Assembly (NCBI GenBank): GCA_947448845.1
Contig: CANFOX010000008.1
Coordinates: 1 to 33,036 of the forward strand
Length of the DNA: 33,036 bases
Direction of reading: 5' to 3'
Origin: Microbacteriaceae bacterium
Lineage (GTDB): Bacteria > Actinomycetota > Actinomycetes > Actinomycetales > Microbacteriaceae
Below, in pieces: positions 15,367 to 24,499 of this stretch; position 1 is the first letter of the stretch; every line of letters starts with the position of its first letter. Position numbers and translations under genes: made by a program. Under the pieces are notes generated by a model. The model ran no database searches. It was given only the letters and a program-made list of their open reading frames with translations, and was not told the origin of the DNA.

Positions 15367-16356
15367 ATGTGTAGCGAATTTGTTGGGCATCGCCCGCCAG
15401 TATTACCAGATCGAAACCTCGGCATGGAATTGGTGCGGGCCACCGAGGCAGCTTCGATTCGCGGATTCAAATATGTTGGCAAAGGCGACAAGAACGCCGC
15501 CGACGGCGCTGCCGTTGACGCGATGCGACAGTTTTTGAACACCGTTGAGTTCAACGGAACCATTGTGATTGGCGAGGGCGAAAAAGACAACGCCCCAATG
15601 CTTTTCAATGGCGAGCGAGTTGGCACCGGAAACGGCCCAAAGGTTGACATTGCAGTTGACCCAATCGACGGAACCAGCCTCACCGCAGCTGGTCGCCAAA
15701 ATGCCCTATCGGTGATTGCCGTGAGCGACGCCGGAACCATGCTTGACGCCTCAGAGGTTTTCTACATGGACAAACTCGTGGCCGGGCCAGAAGGCATTGG
15801 CGTGGTTGACATTCGGAAACCAATCGCAGAGAACATTCGGGCCATTGCCAAGGCGGGTGGAAAAGCCATCGAAGACGTGGTCGTTGCTGTGCTCGACCGG
15901 CCACGCCACGAACAACTGATAAATGACATTCGCGCTACCGGTGCTGGCACTCGGCTGCTGCTCGACGGTGATGTGGCTGGCGGCATCCAGGCTGCGCGTT
16001 ACGGCTCACGAATCGACCTATGTGTTGGCATCGGTGGCAGCCCAGAAGGCATTGTGACAACCTGTGCCGTAAAGGGTTTGGGCGGAATCGTTCAGGGAAT
16101 TCTGAAGCCTCGTGACGAAACCGAACGCCAGCGTGCCCTGGCGGCAGGCTTGAAGCTCGATCACGTTTACGAAATGGATGAAATGGTGGCGAGCAACAAC
16201 ACGCTGTTTGTTGCCACCGGCGTTACCGACGGCGGTCTCGTTAGGGGAGTCAGGCGCAAGGGGCCGGTCATTTTGACCCACAGTGTCGTGATTCGCGGAG
16301 TCTCTGGAACCATCCGTTATGTAGAGGCAGAACACGTAGCTGAACGCTGGCTTTAG
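15367..16356 (+). CDS. glpX: Class II fructose-1,6-bisphosphatase
   Basis: This 329-residue enzyme dephosphorylates fructose-1,6-bisphosphate in gluconeogenesis, the usual actinobacterial form. The metal- and substrate-binding motifs are GEGEKDNAPML (about residues 65-75) and DPIDGTSLTAAG (about 98-109). GIGGSPEGIVTTCAVKGLGG is the conserved C-terminal loop. Full length for the family. It lies directly upstream of the inositol operon but is separated by 53 bp containing that operon's own promoter, so the link is probably only positional, although inositol catabolism yields DHAP that feeds gluconeogenesis. Confidence 0.95.
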   Translation: MCSEFVGHRPPVLPDRNLGMELVRATEAASIRGFKYVGKGDKNAADGAAVDAMRQFLNTVEFNGTIVIGEGEKDNAPMLFNGERVGTGNGPKVDIAVDPIDGTSLTAAGRQNALSVIAVSDAGTMLDASEVFYMDKLVAGPEGIGVVDIRKPIAENIRAIAKAGGKAIEDVVVAVLDRPRHEQLINDIRATGAGTRLLLDGDVAGGIQAARYGSRIDLCVGIGGSPEGIVTTCAVKGLGGIVQGILKPRDETERQRALAAGLKLDHVYEMDEMVASNNTLFVATGVTDGGLVRGVRRKGPVILTHSVVIRGVSGTIRYVEAEHVAERWL

Positions 16357-16370
16357 CCCGTTTGTAAGTA

Positions 16371-16401
16371 TGTTATGACAAACTCTGTTTTTGTGTCATA
16401 A
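16371..16401 (+). promoter_or_regulatory. Operator-like inverted repeat over the iolC promoter
   Basis: TTATGACA (16373-16380) and TGTCATAA (16394-16401) form a perfect 8-bp inverted repeat with a 13-nt spacer. The arms overlap the -35-like ATGACA and the -10-like CATAAT. TGTTATGACAAA here matches TGTAATGACAAA upstream of the GntR gene (27267-27278) at 11 of 12 positions, so the GntR protein is the likely binder. Read on the other strand, TGTCATAACA also fits the IolR motif I remember for C. glutamicum (unverified). Confidence 0.65.
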
Positions 16402-16402
16402 T
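16397..16402 (+). promoter_or_regulatory. -10 element of the inositol operon promoter
   Basis: CATAAT is followed by seven bases and ATG 16410. ATGACA at 16375-16380 is a 5/6 match to a -35, with a 16-bp spacer. No ribosome binding site, so iolC is probably read from a leaderless mRNA. Confidence 0.6.
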
Positions 16403-16409
16403 TACCAAC

Positions 16410-17360
16410 ATGAGTGAACAGGCATTCGACGTCATAACCATCGGTCGTGTTGGCGTTGACATCTATCCGTTGCAGACTGGCGTTGGCCTAGAAGACGTTT
16501 CAAGTTTCGGCAAGTTTCTTGGCGGAAGTGCCACCAACGTTGCCGTTGCGGCGGCCAAATACGGCCTGAAATCGGCAGTCGTCACCCGAACCGGAAATGA
16601 CCCGTTTGGAAAGTTCATTCACAAAGAGCTAGTTCGCCTTGGCGTTAGCGATGCATTCGTTTCTGGAGTTGCTGGGCTGAACACTCCGGTGGTTTTCTGT
16701 GAGATTTTTCCGCCAGACGATTTTCCGCTTTATTTTTATCGCGAACCCAAGGCTCCAGATTTAGAGATCAACGCCAGCGAACTTGACCTCGAAGCTATCA
16801 AGAGCGCCAAGGTTTTTTGGGCAACCGTTACCGGACTTAGCCAGGAACCTTCGCGAGCGGCTCACCATGTGGCACTAGATGCTCGCGGCAAGAAGCAGCA
16901 CACCATTCTCGACCTTGATTACCGCACCATGTTCTGGAACACCCCAGAAGAAGCAACCGCCGAGGTTGCCAAAGCTCTCGGCAAAGTAACCATAGCCATT
17001 GGCAACAAAGAAGAGTGTCAGGTTGCCGTTGGTGAAACTGAACCAATGCGCGCGGCTGATGCCCTTCTCGAGCGCGGGGTAGAGATTGCGGTTGTGAAGC
17101 AAGGGCCAAAGGGTGTTCTTGCTAAAACCAAAGACGAAACCATTGAAGTGGCTCCTTATTTTGTGGATGTTGTAAACGGCCTGGGTGCCGGTGACAGCTT
17201 CGGTGGCGCCTTCTGTTTCGGCCTGCTTCAGGGCTGGAACATGGAACGCATACTTCGTTTCGCCAACGTTGCCGGAGCCATTGTTGCCGGTCGCCTCGAA
17301 TGCTCAACTGCAATGCCTTCGCAGGCCGAAGTTGAAGAAGTTTTGAAGGGAATGAACTAA
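16410..17360 (+). CDS. iolC: 5-dehydro-2-deoxygluconokinase (PfkB family)
   Basis: The 316-residue PfkB kinase phosphorylates 5-dehydro-2-deoxy-D-gluconate in myo-inositol breakdown. The N-terminal signature GGSATNVA (38-45) and the C-terminal GAGDSFGG, with the catalytic base Asp262, are intact. The operon assigns the substrate: an aldolase of the IolJ role, iolA, iolB, iolD, iolE and iolH follow, in the order I recall for the C. glutamicum iol cluster. It is the first gene of the operon and has no ribosome binding site; the -10 lies 7 nt from its ATG. Its stop overlaps the next ATG by one base. Confidence 0.93.
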   Translation: MSEQAFDVITIGRVGVDIYPLQTGVGLEDVSSFGKFLGGSATNVAVAAAKYGLKSAVVTRTGNDPFGKFIHKELVRLGVSDAFVSGVAGLNTPVVFCEIFPPDDFPLYFYREPKAPDLEINASELDLEAIKSAKVFWATVTGLSQEPSRAAHHVALDARGKKQHTILDLDYRTMFWNTPEEATAEVAKALGKVTIAIGNKEECQVAVGETEPMRAADALLERGVEIAVVKQGPKGVLAKTKDETIEVAPYFVDVVNGLGAGDSFGGAFCFGLLQGWNMERILRFANVAGAIVAGRLECSTAMPSQAEVEEVLKGMN

Positions 17361-18235
17361 TGAGTTATGACTTCGAAGGTCTTCGCAAAACTCGAGCAGA
17401 AAACCCCGCCGCCCTTGCCCAGATTTACGCAAAACGCAAAAAGCGCAAACTGATTCAGGGTGACGGCAAACTCTTTTTCGTTGCCGCCGACCACCCAGCG
17501 AGAGCTGCACTTTCGGTTCGAAACGATCCAAACGCCATGGCAAATCGCTATGAATTACTTGAACGTTTGGCAACCGCGCTGAGCCGACCGGGTGTTGACG
17601 GTGTTCTAGGCACGCCAGACATCATCGATGACCTAGCCCTCATGGGCTGCCTCGATAACAAAATCGTGGTCGGCTCGCTAAACCGCGGTGGCCTTCGCGG
17701 CTCCAGTTTCGAGATGGATGACCGCGTCACCGGTTACGACATGCCAGGAATTGTTCGAGACGGGCTCGACTTCGCAAAGATGCTCAATCGCATCAACTTC
17801 GAAGATGCCGGCACCTCAAACTTGCTTCAGTTCAGCCACGAAGCCGTGAACGCTGCTTCTGCGGCCAAACTGCCAATCATGCTTGAGCCATTCATAAGCA
17901 AGTGGGTCGACGGCAAGATTGTGAACGACCTGAGCACCGATGCCACAGTGCTCTCGGTTGCCATAGCTGCCGGGCTCGGAAACTCGAGCGCTTACACCTG
18001 GATGAAATTGCCCGTGGTTGAAAATATGGAACGCGTGATGCAAGCCACCACGTTACCAACACTGCTGCTTGGTGGCGACCCAACCGAGGGTGAAGATGAA
18101 ACCTTCGCCAAATGGGGCCACGCCCTCAAGTTGCCTGGCGTGCGCGGTCTGGTAATTGGTAGATCGCTGCTTTACCCACAGGGCGGCGATGTAGCTGCCG
18201 CCATCGACACCGCCGTGAAACTAGTTCACGGCTAA
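17360..18235 (+). CDS. Class I (beta/alpha)8 aldolase of the Cgl0159 type; IolJ role
   Basis: The 291-residue protein resembles the Cgl0159/DhnA-like (beta/alpha)8 aldolases found just after iolC in corynebacterial inositol clusters. KLFFVAADHPAR near residue 35 and LLLGGDPTEGEDETFAKWGHAL with LVIGRSLLYP near the C-terminus are typical phosphate-binding and barrel-end segments. The inferred role is cleavage of 2-deoxy-5-keto-gluconate 6-phosphate to DHAP and malonate semialdehyde, the step done in Bacillus by the unrelated class II enzyme IolJ. Context is the main evidence for the reaction. Downstream there is a 40-bp gap before iolA with a second operator-like string. Confidence 0.8.
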   Translation: MSYDFEGLRKTRAENPAALAQIYAKRKKRKLIQGDGKLFFVAADHPARAALSVRNDPNAMANRYELLERLATALSRPGVDGVLGTPDIIDDLALMGCLDNKIVVGSLNRGGLRGSSFEMDDRVTGYDMPGIVRDGLDFAKMLNRINFEDAGTSNLLQFSHEAVNAASAAKLPIMLEPFISKWVDGKIVNDLSTDATVLSVAIAAGLGNSSAYTWMKLPVVENMERVMQATTLPTLLLGGDPTEGEDETFAKWGHALKLPGVRGLVIGRSLLYPQGGDVAAAIDTAVKLVHG

Positions 18236-18239
18236 ATAT

Positions 18240-18249
18240 TTAGAACATT
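18240..18249 (+). promoter_or_regulatory. Possible secondary operator half-site before iolA
   Basis: TTAGAACATT occurs exactly here and again at 27232-27241 upstream of the GntR gene. The 40-bp gap between the aldolase gene and iolA is the largest inside the operon. An internal regulatory site is possible but only one half is visible. Confidence 0.35.
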
Positions 18250-18275
18250 AAACGAAATTCGAGAAAGAAGAAAAG

Positions 18276-19766
18276 ATGAACACAGTAGTTGGCCACTGGA
18301 TCAACGGTGCAGAATACGAAAGCAAATCTGGCCGCACCGCGCCGGTTTTCGACCCAGCGCTCGGCGTGGAAACCAAGCAGGTTGCACTCGCAAACGCTGC
18401 AGAAATTGAACTCGCAATCTCGACTGCCAAGGCTGCCTGGCCAGCATGGCGAGATCTCTCACTGGCTCGTCGCCAAGCCGTCATCTTCAACTTTCGCGAA
18501 CTGCTGAACCGCAAGAAGCCAGAGCTTGCCGAAATTATCACCAGCGAACACGGCAAGGTGCTGTCTGATGCCCTCGGCGAAATCACCCGCGGCCAAGAAG
18601 TTGTTGAGTTTGCCACCGGCATTCCTCACCTGCTTAAGGGTTTCTACAGCGAGAACGTTTCGACCGGTGTTGATGTTTACTCGACCCGTCAACCGCTCGG
18701 TGTGGTTGGCGTCATCAGCCCGTTCAATTTTCCTGCCATGGTTCCAATGTGGTTCTTTCCAATCGCACTGGCTGCCGGTAACTCGGTAATTCTCAAGCCT
18801 TCAGAAAAAGACCCAAGTGCGGCAATCTGGATGGCCAAACTGCTCAAAGAAGCAGGCCTACCAGACGGTGTCTTCACTGTTTTGAACGGCGACAAAGAGT
18901 CGGTTGACGGCCTACTAACCCATCCAGACGTTGCGGCCATCTCGTTCGTTGGCTCAACCCCAATCGCGCAGTATGTTTACGAAACTGGAAGCCGCCACGG
19001 CAAGCGCGTGCAAGCTTTAGGAGGTGCCAAGAATCACATGTTGGTTCTTCCTGATGCCGATCTTGACCTGGTGGCTGACTCAGCAATCAACGCTGGCTTC
19101 GGTTCGGCTGGTGAACGCTGCATGGCTATCTCGGTGGTTGTTGCAGTAGAGCCTGTTGCAGATGACCTAATCGCCAAGATTGTTGACCGCATGGGCAAAC
19201 TTCGCACCGGTGATGGCCGCCGCGGCTGCGACATGGGGCCGTTGGTTACCAAGGTTCACCGCGACAAGGTTGCCTCTTACATTGAGATTGCCGAGCAAGA
19301 CGGAGCCAAGGTTGTGGTTGATGGTCGCAAAGGTGACTTCGACGGCGAACCAGGCGGATTCTGGCTTGGCCCAACCCTGATCGACAAGGTTCCTACCACC
19401 TCGAAGGTATACACCGAAGAGATCTTTGGCCCAGTGCTTGCGATTGTTCGCGTAAAAACTTACGAAGAGGGCGTGAAGCTAATTAATTCGGGTGCCTTCG
19501 GTAACGGAACCGCAATCTTCACCAACGATGGTGGTGCAGCGCGTCGTTTCCAGAACGAAATCGAGGTTGGCATGATCGGCATCAACGTTCCGATTCCAGT
19601 TCCGGTGGCTTACTACTCGTTCGGCGGCTGGAAGAACTCGCTCTTCGGTGACACCAAAGCTCACGGCGTTGAGGGAGTTCACTTCTTCACCCGCGGCAAA
19701 GCCATCACCTCGCGTTGGCTTGACCCAAGCCACGGTGGCATCAACCTCGGATTCCCGCAGAACTAG
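18276..19766 (+). CDS. iolA: Methylmalonate/malonate-semialdehyde dehydrogenase (acylating)
   Basis: The 496-residue enzyme is an aldehyde dehydrogenase of the MMSDH group, converting malonate semialdehyde to acetyl-CoA and CO2 with NAD+. FNFP at 150-153 and the catalytic Cys282 in GERCMAIS are characteristic; the loop VPIPVPVAYYSFGGWKNSLFGD near the C-terminus is typical of MMSDH. The purine-rich stretch GAGAAAGAAGAAAAG before the ATG serves as ribosome binding site. It acts at the end of the inositol pathway; the same enzyme can also work in valine catabolism under the name mmsA. Confidence 0.93.
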   Translation: MNTVVGHWINGAEYESKSGRTAPVFDPALGVETKQVALANAAEIELAISTAKAAWPAWRDLSLARRQAVIFNFRELLNRKKPELAEIITSEHGKVLSDALGEITRGQEVVEFATGIPHLLKGFYSENVSTGVDVYSTRQPLGVVGVISPFNFPAMVPMWFFPIALAAGNSVILKPSEKDPSAAIWMAKLLKEAGLPDGVFTVLNGDKESVDGLLTHPDVAAISFVGSTPIAQYVYETGSRHGKRVQALGGAKNHMLVLPDADLDLVADSAINAGFGSAGERCMAISVVVAVEPVADDLIAKIVDRMGKLRTGDGRRGCDMGPLVTKVHRDKVASYIEIAEQDGAKVVVDGRKGDFDGEPGGFWLGPTLIDKVPTTSKVYTEEIFGPVLAIVRVKTYEEGVKLINSGAFGNGTAIFTNDGGAARRFQNEIEVGMIGINVPIPVPVAYYSFGGWKNSLFGDTKAHGVEGVHFFTRGKAITSRWLDPSHGGINLGFPQN

Positions 19767-19775
19767 AGTTCAAGC

Positions 19776-20669
19776 ATGGGTTGGTTTTTTCCGAAGGGTT
19801 CGCTTGCGACCGAAAACTGGGATGTTCTGGTTGACGGTTCGATTGACGGTTGGCAGCACACCGGCATGCGAGTTGGAACCCTCGGAAAAGACCGCCGTTT
19901 TCACATTGCTGCCGATGACGTTGAGCGCCTGATTTGGCCGCTCGAAGGCCTCGGTCTCAAAGTGAAATACCGACTTTCTGGTGAGTCTGAGTTTGAAACC
20001 AAGCAGTTGCAAGGAAGACAATCGGTATTTCACGGCCCAAGTGACTTGATCTACCTGCCAATGCACACCGAGGTTTTTATCGAGGGTGACGGCCGGGTCA
20101 TAATCGCAGAAGCCCCAGCTCGCGAACTCAAACCAGTGAAGTTCATCGCCAAGAGCGAGGTTCCAGTCTTTTTGCGGGGAGCTGGCCGAGAAACTCGTCA
20201 GGTTCACAACTTTGGTGTGCCAGATGTGCTCGATGCCAGTAGATTCATCGTGGTTGAAGTTATCGTTCCGGCCGGAAACTGGTCGGGTGCCCCTCCGCAC
20301 AAGCACGACACCTACACGCCTGGGGTGGAATCTAACCTCGAAGAGATTTACTATTTCGAATCGAATGTGACTCGCGGGGTAACCGCGCCAGCCGTTCACG
20401 ACGCCGTTGGTTACCTTCGCGGCACTTCATCAGACCATCGCGAATATGATGCCCTCGACGAGGTGCGTTCTGGCGACGTGAGCCTTGTGCCACATGGCTG
20501 GCACGGCCCGGTTATGGCTGCCCCTGGCTACGACCTCTACTTCATGAACGTAATGGCCGGGCCAGACCCAGACCGCAGTTGGAACATTACCGACGACCCG
20601 AACCATGCCTGGATTCGAGAAACCTGGCACCACCAAGACACCGACCCAAGACTTCCTTATACCGCCTAA
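19776..20669 (+). CDS. iolB: 5-deoxy-glucuronate isomerase
   Basis: The 297-residue bicupin isomerises 5-deoxyglucuronate to 5-dehydro-2-deoxygluconate, the substrate of IolC. The metal-binding cupin motif is PPHKHD with His175 and His177, followed by Glu189/Glu190 in NLEEIYYF; a later histidine lies in SLVPHGWHGP. The N-terminal cupin half is degenerate, as usual in the family. It starts 9 bp after iolA and ends 19 bp before iolD. Confidence 0.93.
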   Translation: MGWFFPKGSLATENWDVLVDGSIDGWQHTGMRVGTLGKDRRFHIAADDVERLIWPLEGLGLKVKYRLSGESEFETKQLQGRQSVFHGPSDLIYLPMHTEVFIEGDGRVIIAEAPARELKPVKFIAKSEVPVFLRGAGRETRQVHNFGVPDVLDASRFIVVEVIVPAGNWSGAPPHKHDTYTPGVESNLEEIYYFESNVTRGVTAPAVHDAVGYLRGTSSDHREYDALDEVRSGDVSLVPHGWHGPVMAAPGYDLYFMNVMAGPDPDRSWNITDDPNHAWIRETWHHQDTDPRLPYTA

Positions 20670-20688
20670 GTTTCAGAGAGGAAACCTA

Positions 20689-22611
20689 ATGAGCACCCGC
20701 AGAATGACAGTGAGCCAGGCCATTGTTGAGTTTTTGGCGCACCAATACACAGTGGATGGTGACTACCGGGAACGCACCATTGAGGGCATGTTTGGTATTT
20801 TTGGTCACGGAAACGTAGCCGGAATCGGTCAGGCGCTGAAGCAGTTCTCTGAAACCGACCCAACTCTCATGCCTTACCACCAGGCTCGCAACGAGCAGGC
20901 TATGGTGCACGAGTCGATTGCCTTCTCGCGCATTCGCCGTCGGCGCTCAACCTTTGCCTGTGCCGCCTCGGTTGGCCCAGGCGCTACCAACATGCTTACC
21001 GGTGCAGCAGTAGCCACTACCAATCGCCTGCCGGTGCTGCTGCTTCCGAGTGACACCTTCGCAAACCGGGTAGCAGACCCTGTGCTTCAACAACTCGAAC
21101 TTCCGCACGATGCCAGCATGAGCGTGAATGATGCCTTCAAGCCACTTTCGCGATTCTTCGACCGCGTGCAGCGCCCAGAGCAGCTGTTCTCTGCACTTCT
21201 CGGAGCCATGCGCGTTCTCACCGACCCGGTTGAAACCGGCGCCGTTACCATTGCGCTTCCAGAAGATGTGCAGGCCGAAATCATTGACGTGCCAGAAGAA
21301 TTCTTGGCAGACCGCGAGTGGCACATTCGCAGGCCCCGCCCAGACGCCGGCATCATTGCCGAGGTCGCCAAGGCTATTCGTGCCGCCAAGCAGCCAGTGA
21401 TTGTGGCTGGCGGTGGCGTGATTTACTCAGACGCCCACGCCGAACTTCAGGCTTTGGTCGAGCAAACCGGCATTGCGGTTGGAACCTCTCAGGCCGGCGT
21501 TGGTTCGCTTGCCTGGAATCACCCCCAGAGCCTGGGTGCCGTTGGCGCCACCGGAACTTCTGCGGCAAACCGCCTGGTTGGCGAAGCCGACCTAGTGATC
21601 GGAATTGGAACCCGCTACAGCGACTTCACCACCGCGAGCCGTACCGTTTTTCAAAACAGCAAGGTCAAGTTCATCAACATCAACATCGCATCGTTCGATG
21701 CTTTCAAGCACGGCTCGGCAATTCCGGTGGTTGCCGACGCTCGTGAGGCGCTGAAAGAATTGAGCACCGCTCTCAGTGGCTACCGCGTGAGCGATGCTTA
21801 CGCTAAGCAGGTTTCCAAAGAAGCCGCCACCTGGAATTCTGCGGTCGACAAATCGTTTGCTGCCAGCGGGCTGGCGCTTCCTGGCCAACCAGAAATCATT
21901 AATGCGGTTCAGCAAGCATCAGATCCAAGGGATGTTGTGGTCTGCGCGGCCGGTTCGCTTCCGGGCGACCTGCACAAGCTGTGGCGAGTTCGCGACCCAC
22001 TCGGCTATCACGTGGAATATGCCTTCTCTTGCATGGGTTACGAGATTGCCGCTGGTATTGGCGTGGCCCGTGCCGACAAGACTCGGGACTCTATCGTCAT
22101 GGTGGGCGATGGTTCTTATTTGATGATGCACACTGAAATGGTTTCTGCCGTTGCTGAGGGCATCAAGTTCATCATCGTATTGATTCAGAACCACGGTTAT
22201 GCCTCGATTGGCCACCTGAGTGAAGATGTTGGTTCGCAGCGTTATGGAACGCTATACCGTTACCAAGATAAAGCCGGAAACAACTTTGAGACCGGCGAGA
22301 TTTTGCCGATCGACCTTGCCGCCAACGCCGAAAGCCTTGGCATGAATGTGATTCGCATTGCCGAAAGCCCTAACGCTATCGCCGACCTGAGCGCTGCCGT
22401 TAAGACAGCCAAGGCCCAGAATCGCCCAACCTTGATTCACATCAACAGCAACCCTCGCATTTATGCACCAGACGGAGAAGGTTGGTGGGATGTACCTGTT
22501 TCACCGGTATCAGAACTTAAGAGCACCAAAGACGCTTACAAGGAATACGAAAAAGCCAAAAAACTGCAGAAGCCATTGCTCGGCCGTGGCGCTGTCGAAA
22601 GGAACAACTAA
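20689..22611 (+). CDS. iolD: 3D-(3,5/4)-trihydroxycyclohexane-1,2-dione hydrolase (ThDP-dependent)
   Basis: With the start at ATG 20689, preceded by AGAGAGG, the protein has 640 residues; the open frame back to 20605 lies in iolB. It is a thiamin-diphosphate enzyme of the acetolactate-synthase superfamily that opens the cyclitol ring. The ThDP-Mg motif is GDGSY (473-477) with Asn501, and the N-terminal active-site glutamate is in RNEQAMVHES. The FGHGNVAGIGQAL opening is characteristic of IolD. The stop overlaps the next ATG by one base. Confidence 0.95.
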   Translation: MSTRRMTVSQAIVEFLAHQYTVDGDYRERTIEGMFGIFGHGNVAGIGQALKQFSETDPTLMPYHQARNEQAMVHESIAFSRIRRRRSTFACAASVGPGATNMLTGAAVATTNRLPVLLLPSDTFANRVADPVLQQLELPHDASMSVNDAFKPLSRFFDRVQRPEQLFSALLGAMRVLTDPVETGAVTIALPEDVQAEIIDVPEEFLADREWHIRRPRPDAGIIAEVAKAIRAAKQPVIVAGGGVIYSDAHAELQALVEQTGIAVGTSQAGVGSLAWNHPQSLGAVGATGTSAANRLVGEADLVIGIGTRYSDFTTASRTVFQNSKVKFININIASFDAFKHGSAIPVVADAREALKELSTALSGYRVSDAYAKQVSKEAATWNSAVDKSFAASGLALPGQPEIINAVQQASDPRDVVVCAAGSLPGDLHKLWRVRDPLGYHVEYAFSCMGYEIAAGIGVARADKTRDSIVMVGDGSYLMMHTEMVSAVAEGIKFIIVLIQNHGYASIGHLSEDVGSQRYGTLYRYQDKAGNNFETGEILPIDLAANAESLGMNVIRIAESPNAIADLSAAVKTAKAQNRPTLIHINSNPRIYAPDGEGWWDVPVSPVSELKSTKDAYKEYEKAKKLQKPLLGRGAVERNN

Positions 22612-23525
22612 TGACCGCACAGATTCGAGTTGGAACCGCACCAGACAGCTGGGGCGTATGGTTTCCGAACGACCCAAAGCAGGTTCCTTGGGAGCGTTTT
22701 CTTGACGAAGTTCAGCGTGCCGGCTACCACTGGATTGAACTGGGCCCTTTCGGTTACCTGCCAACCGACCCACACCAACTAGAAGACGAACTTGCCAAGC
22801 GCGAACTGAAGCTTTCGGCGGGAACCGTATTTACCGGTTTTCACAAGGATGACGACCAGTGGGAGCGGGCCTGGAACCAGGCGCTCGACGTTGCCGGGTT
22901 GGTTTCCCAGCTTGGCGTTGAGCACCTCGTGGTGATTCCAGACCTTTGGCGAAGCGACAAAACCGGAGATGCCCTTGAATCGCGCGTGCTCGATGACGCT
23001 CAGTGGAAGAAATTGGCTGCCGGTCACGACAAACTCGGCAAGGCTCTGCTTGAAACTTATGGAATTCACCAGCAGTTTCATAGCCACGCCGACAGCCACA
23101 TTGGCACCTACCAAGAGGTTGAACGCTTCTTGCAAGAGACCAGCAAAGAGTTCACCAACCTGTGCCTCGACACCGGCCACTTCGCCTACTACCTTGGCGA
23201 CAACGTGAAACTAATGAACGCCTACCCAGAGCGCATCGGCTACTTGCACCTGAAGCAGGTTCACCCAGACATTCTGGCCGAGGCGCTCAAGAACGACATG
23301 CCATTTGTTGATGCAGTCGCCAAGGGCGTTATGACTGAGCCTGGTTTCCAGGGAGTTCCAGAATTTGCCCCAATCATTGAGAAAGCGGCACAGATCAACC
23401 CAGACATGTTCGCCATTGTTGAGCAAGACATGTATGGCTGTGATGTCGACTTCCCATACCCAATCGCAGAACGAACCTTGAAGCACATTTCAAGCTGCAC
23501 TCATGCGGCTCGCTTCAACCTCTAA
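22611..23525 (+). CDS. iolE: Inosose dehydratase
   Basis: The 304-residue protein dehydrates scyllo-inosose to the trihydroxycyclohexane-dione used by IolD. It is a TIM-barrel of the AP endonuclease 2-like superfamily. IRVGTAPDSWGVWFPNDP at the start and ELGPFGYLPTD near residue 45 are typical of IolE. Metal ligands are expected in HSHADSHIGT (about 155-165), LDTGHFAYY (about 186), HLKQVHPD (about 208) and VEQDMYG near the C-terminus. GAAAGGA lies just upstream of the ATG inside iolD. Confidence 0.93.
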   Translation: MTAQIRVGTAPDSWGVWFPNDPKQVPWERFLDEVQRAGYHWIELGPFGYLPTDPHQLEDELAKRELKLSAGTVFTGFHKDDDQWERAWNQALDVAGLVSQLGVEHLVVIPDLWRSDKTGDALESRVLDDAQWKKLAAGHDKLGKALLETYGIHQQFHSHADSHIGTYQEVERFLQETSKEFTNLCLDTGHFAYYLGDNVKLMNAYPERIGYLHLKQVHPDILAEALKNDMPFVDAVAKGVMTEPGFQGVPEFAPIIEKAAQINPDMFAIVEQDMYGCDVDFPYPIAERTLKHISSCTHAARFNL

Positions 23526-23534
23526 GGAGCAATC

Positions 23535-24410
23535 ATGGTAAAGATCGCACTCGACCCAACCCCTTTTCACTCAACTCACCAGCTGCTCGACTTTCCGTCG
23601 ATTGCTTCCGATTTGGGCTACAAATACCTTCAGATGACGCCGCATCCTGACTTAATTCCATTCTTCAACCACCCGAAGGCCGACGACGCCTTGGTGAAGA
23701 AGATGAAGAAGGCTGTTTCGGATGCCGGAATCGAGATTGCGTCAACCTTGCCAGTGCTGCGCTGGTCTTCACCAGACCCAGATGCTCGCGAAGCGGCCGT
23801 GCGCTACTTCAAGCGTGTGATTCAGATAACCGCCGAACTGGGGGTCAAAACCATTGGCACCGAATTTTCTGGTCGCCCAGAAAAGGCAGAGGAGTCAGAG
23901 CGCGCTTTCTACCGTTCGGTTGAAGAGATTCTTCCGCTGCTCGAAAAAGAAGGCATCACGGTTTACATCGACCCACACCCAGACGACTTTGTTGAAAACG
24001 GTCTTGCCGCCTGGCGAGTAATTCGCGGCACTAATTCGAAGCATCTTGGAATGGTTTACGTTGCCTCCCACACCTTCCATATGGGCGGAAATGCCCTCGA
24101 AGTAATGCGTGCCGCGGGCGACCGCATCGGAATCGTTCACGTCTCTGACACCATGGATCACACTCGTTCGAACGGCCTTCGTTACATCACCAACCCACCG
24201 GGCAATCCGGTTCGTGTTCACCAACACCTCAAGATGGGTGACGGTGATGTGAATTGGGGCGAATTCTTCGATGGGCTAAAAGAGATTGGATTCTTGGATA
24301 ACCCGAGCAGCGTTATGTGTTCGAGCGTATTTGCCGAGAACGAGAATGCCCGCGAGGTTGCCGTTTACCAGCGCGAAACCATCGAGAAAGAAATCGCCAA
24401 ACGCGCCTAG
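23535..24410 (+). CDS. iolH: IolH-like sugar phosphate isomerase/epimerase (TIM barrel)
   Basis: The 291-residue protein is a second AP-endonuclease-2-like TIM barrel. Its metal-binding positions appear as GTEFSGRPE (about residue 95), IDPHPDDF (about 143), ASHTFHMGG (about 177), VSDTMDH (about 202) and the final SSVFAENE. By position after iolE it corresponds to iolH of Corynebacterium; the iolI-type inosose isomerase is the alternative. AAGGAG at 23523-23528 is a strong ribosome binding site. It is the last gene of the operon and a perfect hairpin follows it. No iolG gene intervenes, unlike the C. glutamicum cluster. Confidence 0.85.
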   Translation: MVKIALDPTPFHSTHQLLDFPSIASDLGYKYLQMTPHPDLIPFFNHPKADDALVKKMKKAVSDAGIEIASTLPVLRWSSPDPDAREAAVRYFKRVIQITAELGVKTIGTEFSGRPEKAEESERAFYRSVEEILPLLEKEGITVYIDPHPDDFVENGLAAWRVIRGTNSKHLGMVYVASHTFHMGGNALEVMRAAGDRIGIVHVSDTMDHTRSNGLRYITNPPGNPVRVHQHLKMGDGDVNWGEFFDGLKEIGFLDNPSSVMCSSVFAENENAREVAVYQRETIEKEIAKRA

Positions 24411-24427
24411 TCGCAGATGCACCACTT

Positions 24428-24453
24428 AGAGCCCGAACTTCGGTTCGGGCTCT
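24428..24453 (+). terminator. Hairpin terminator closing the inositol operon
   Basis: Perfect 11-bp stem (24428-24438 paired with 24443-24453) with a TTCG tetraloop, 17 bp after the iolH stop. It is followed by TGCATTT, not a solid T-run, so termination may need help. It is the strongest hairpin I found in the window. Confidence 0.8.
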
Positions 24454-24499
24454 TGCATTTAAGAAAAGTAACGAAATTGTCACATTTTGCCTGTTTGTG

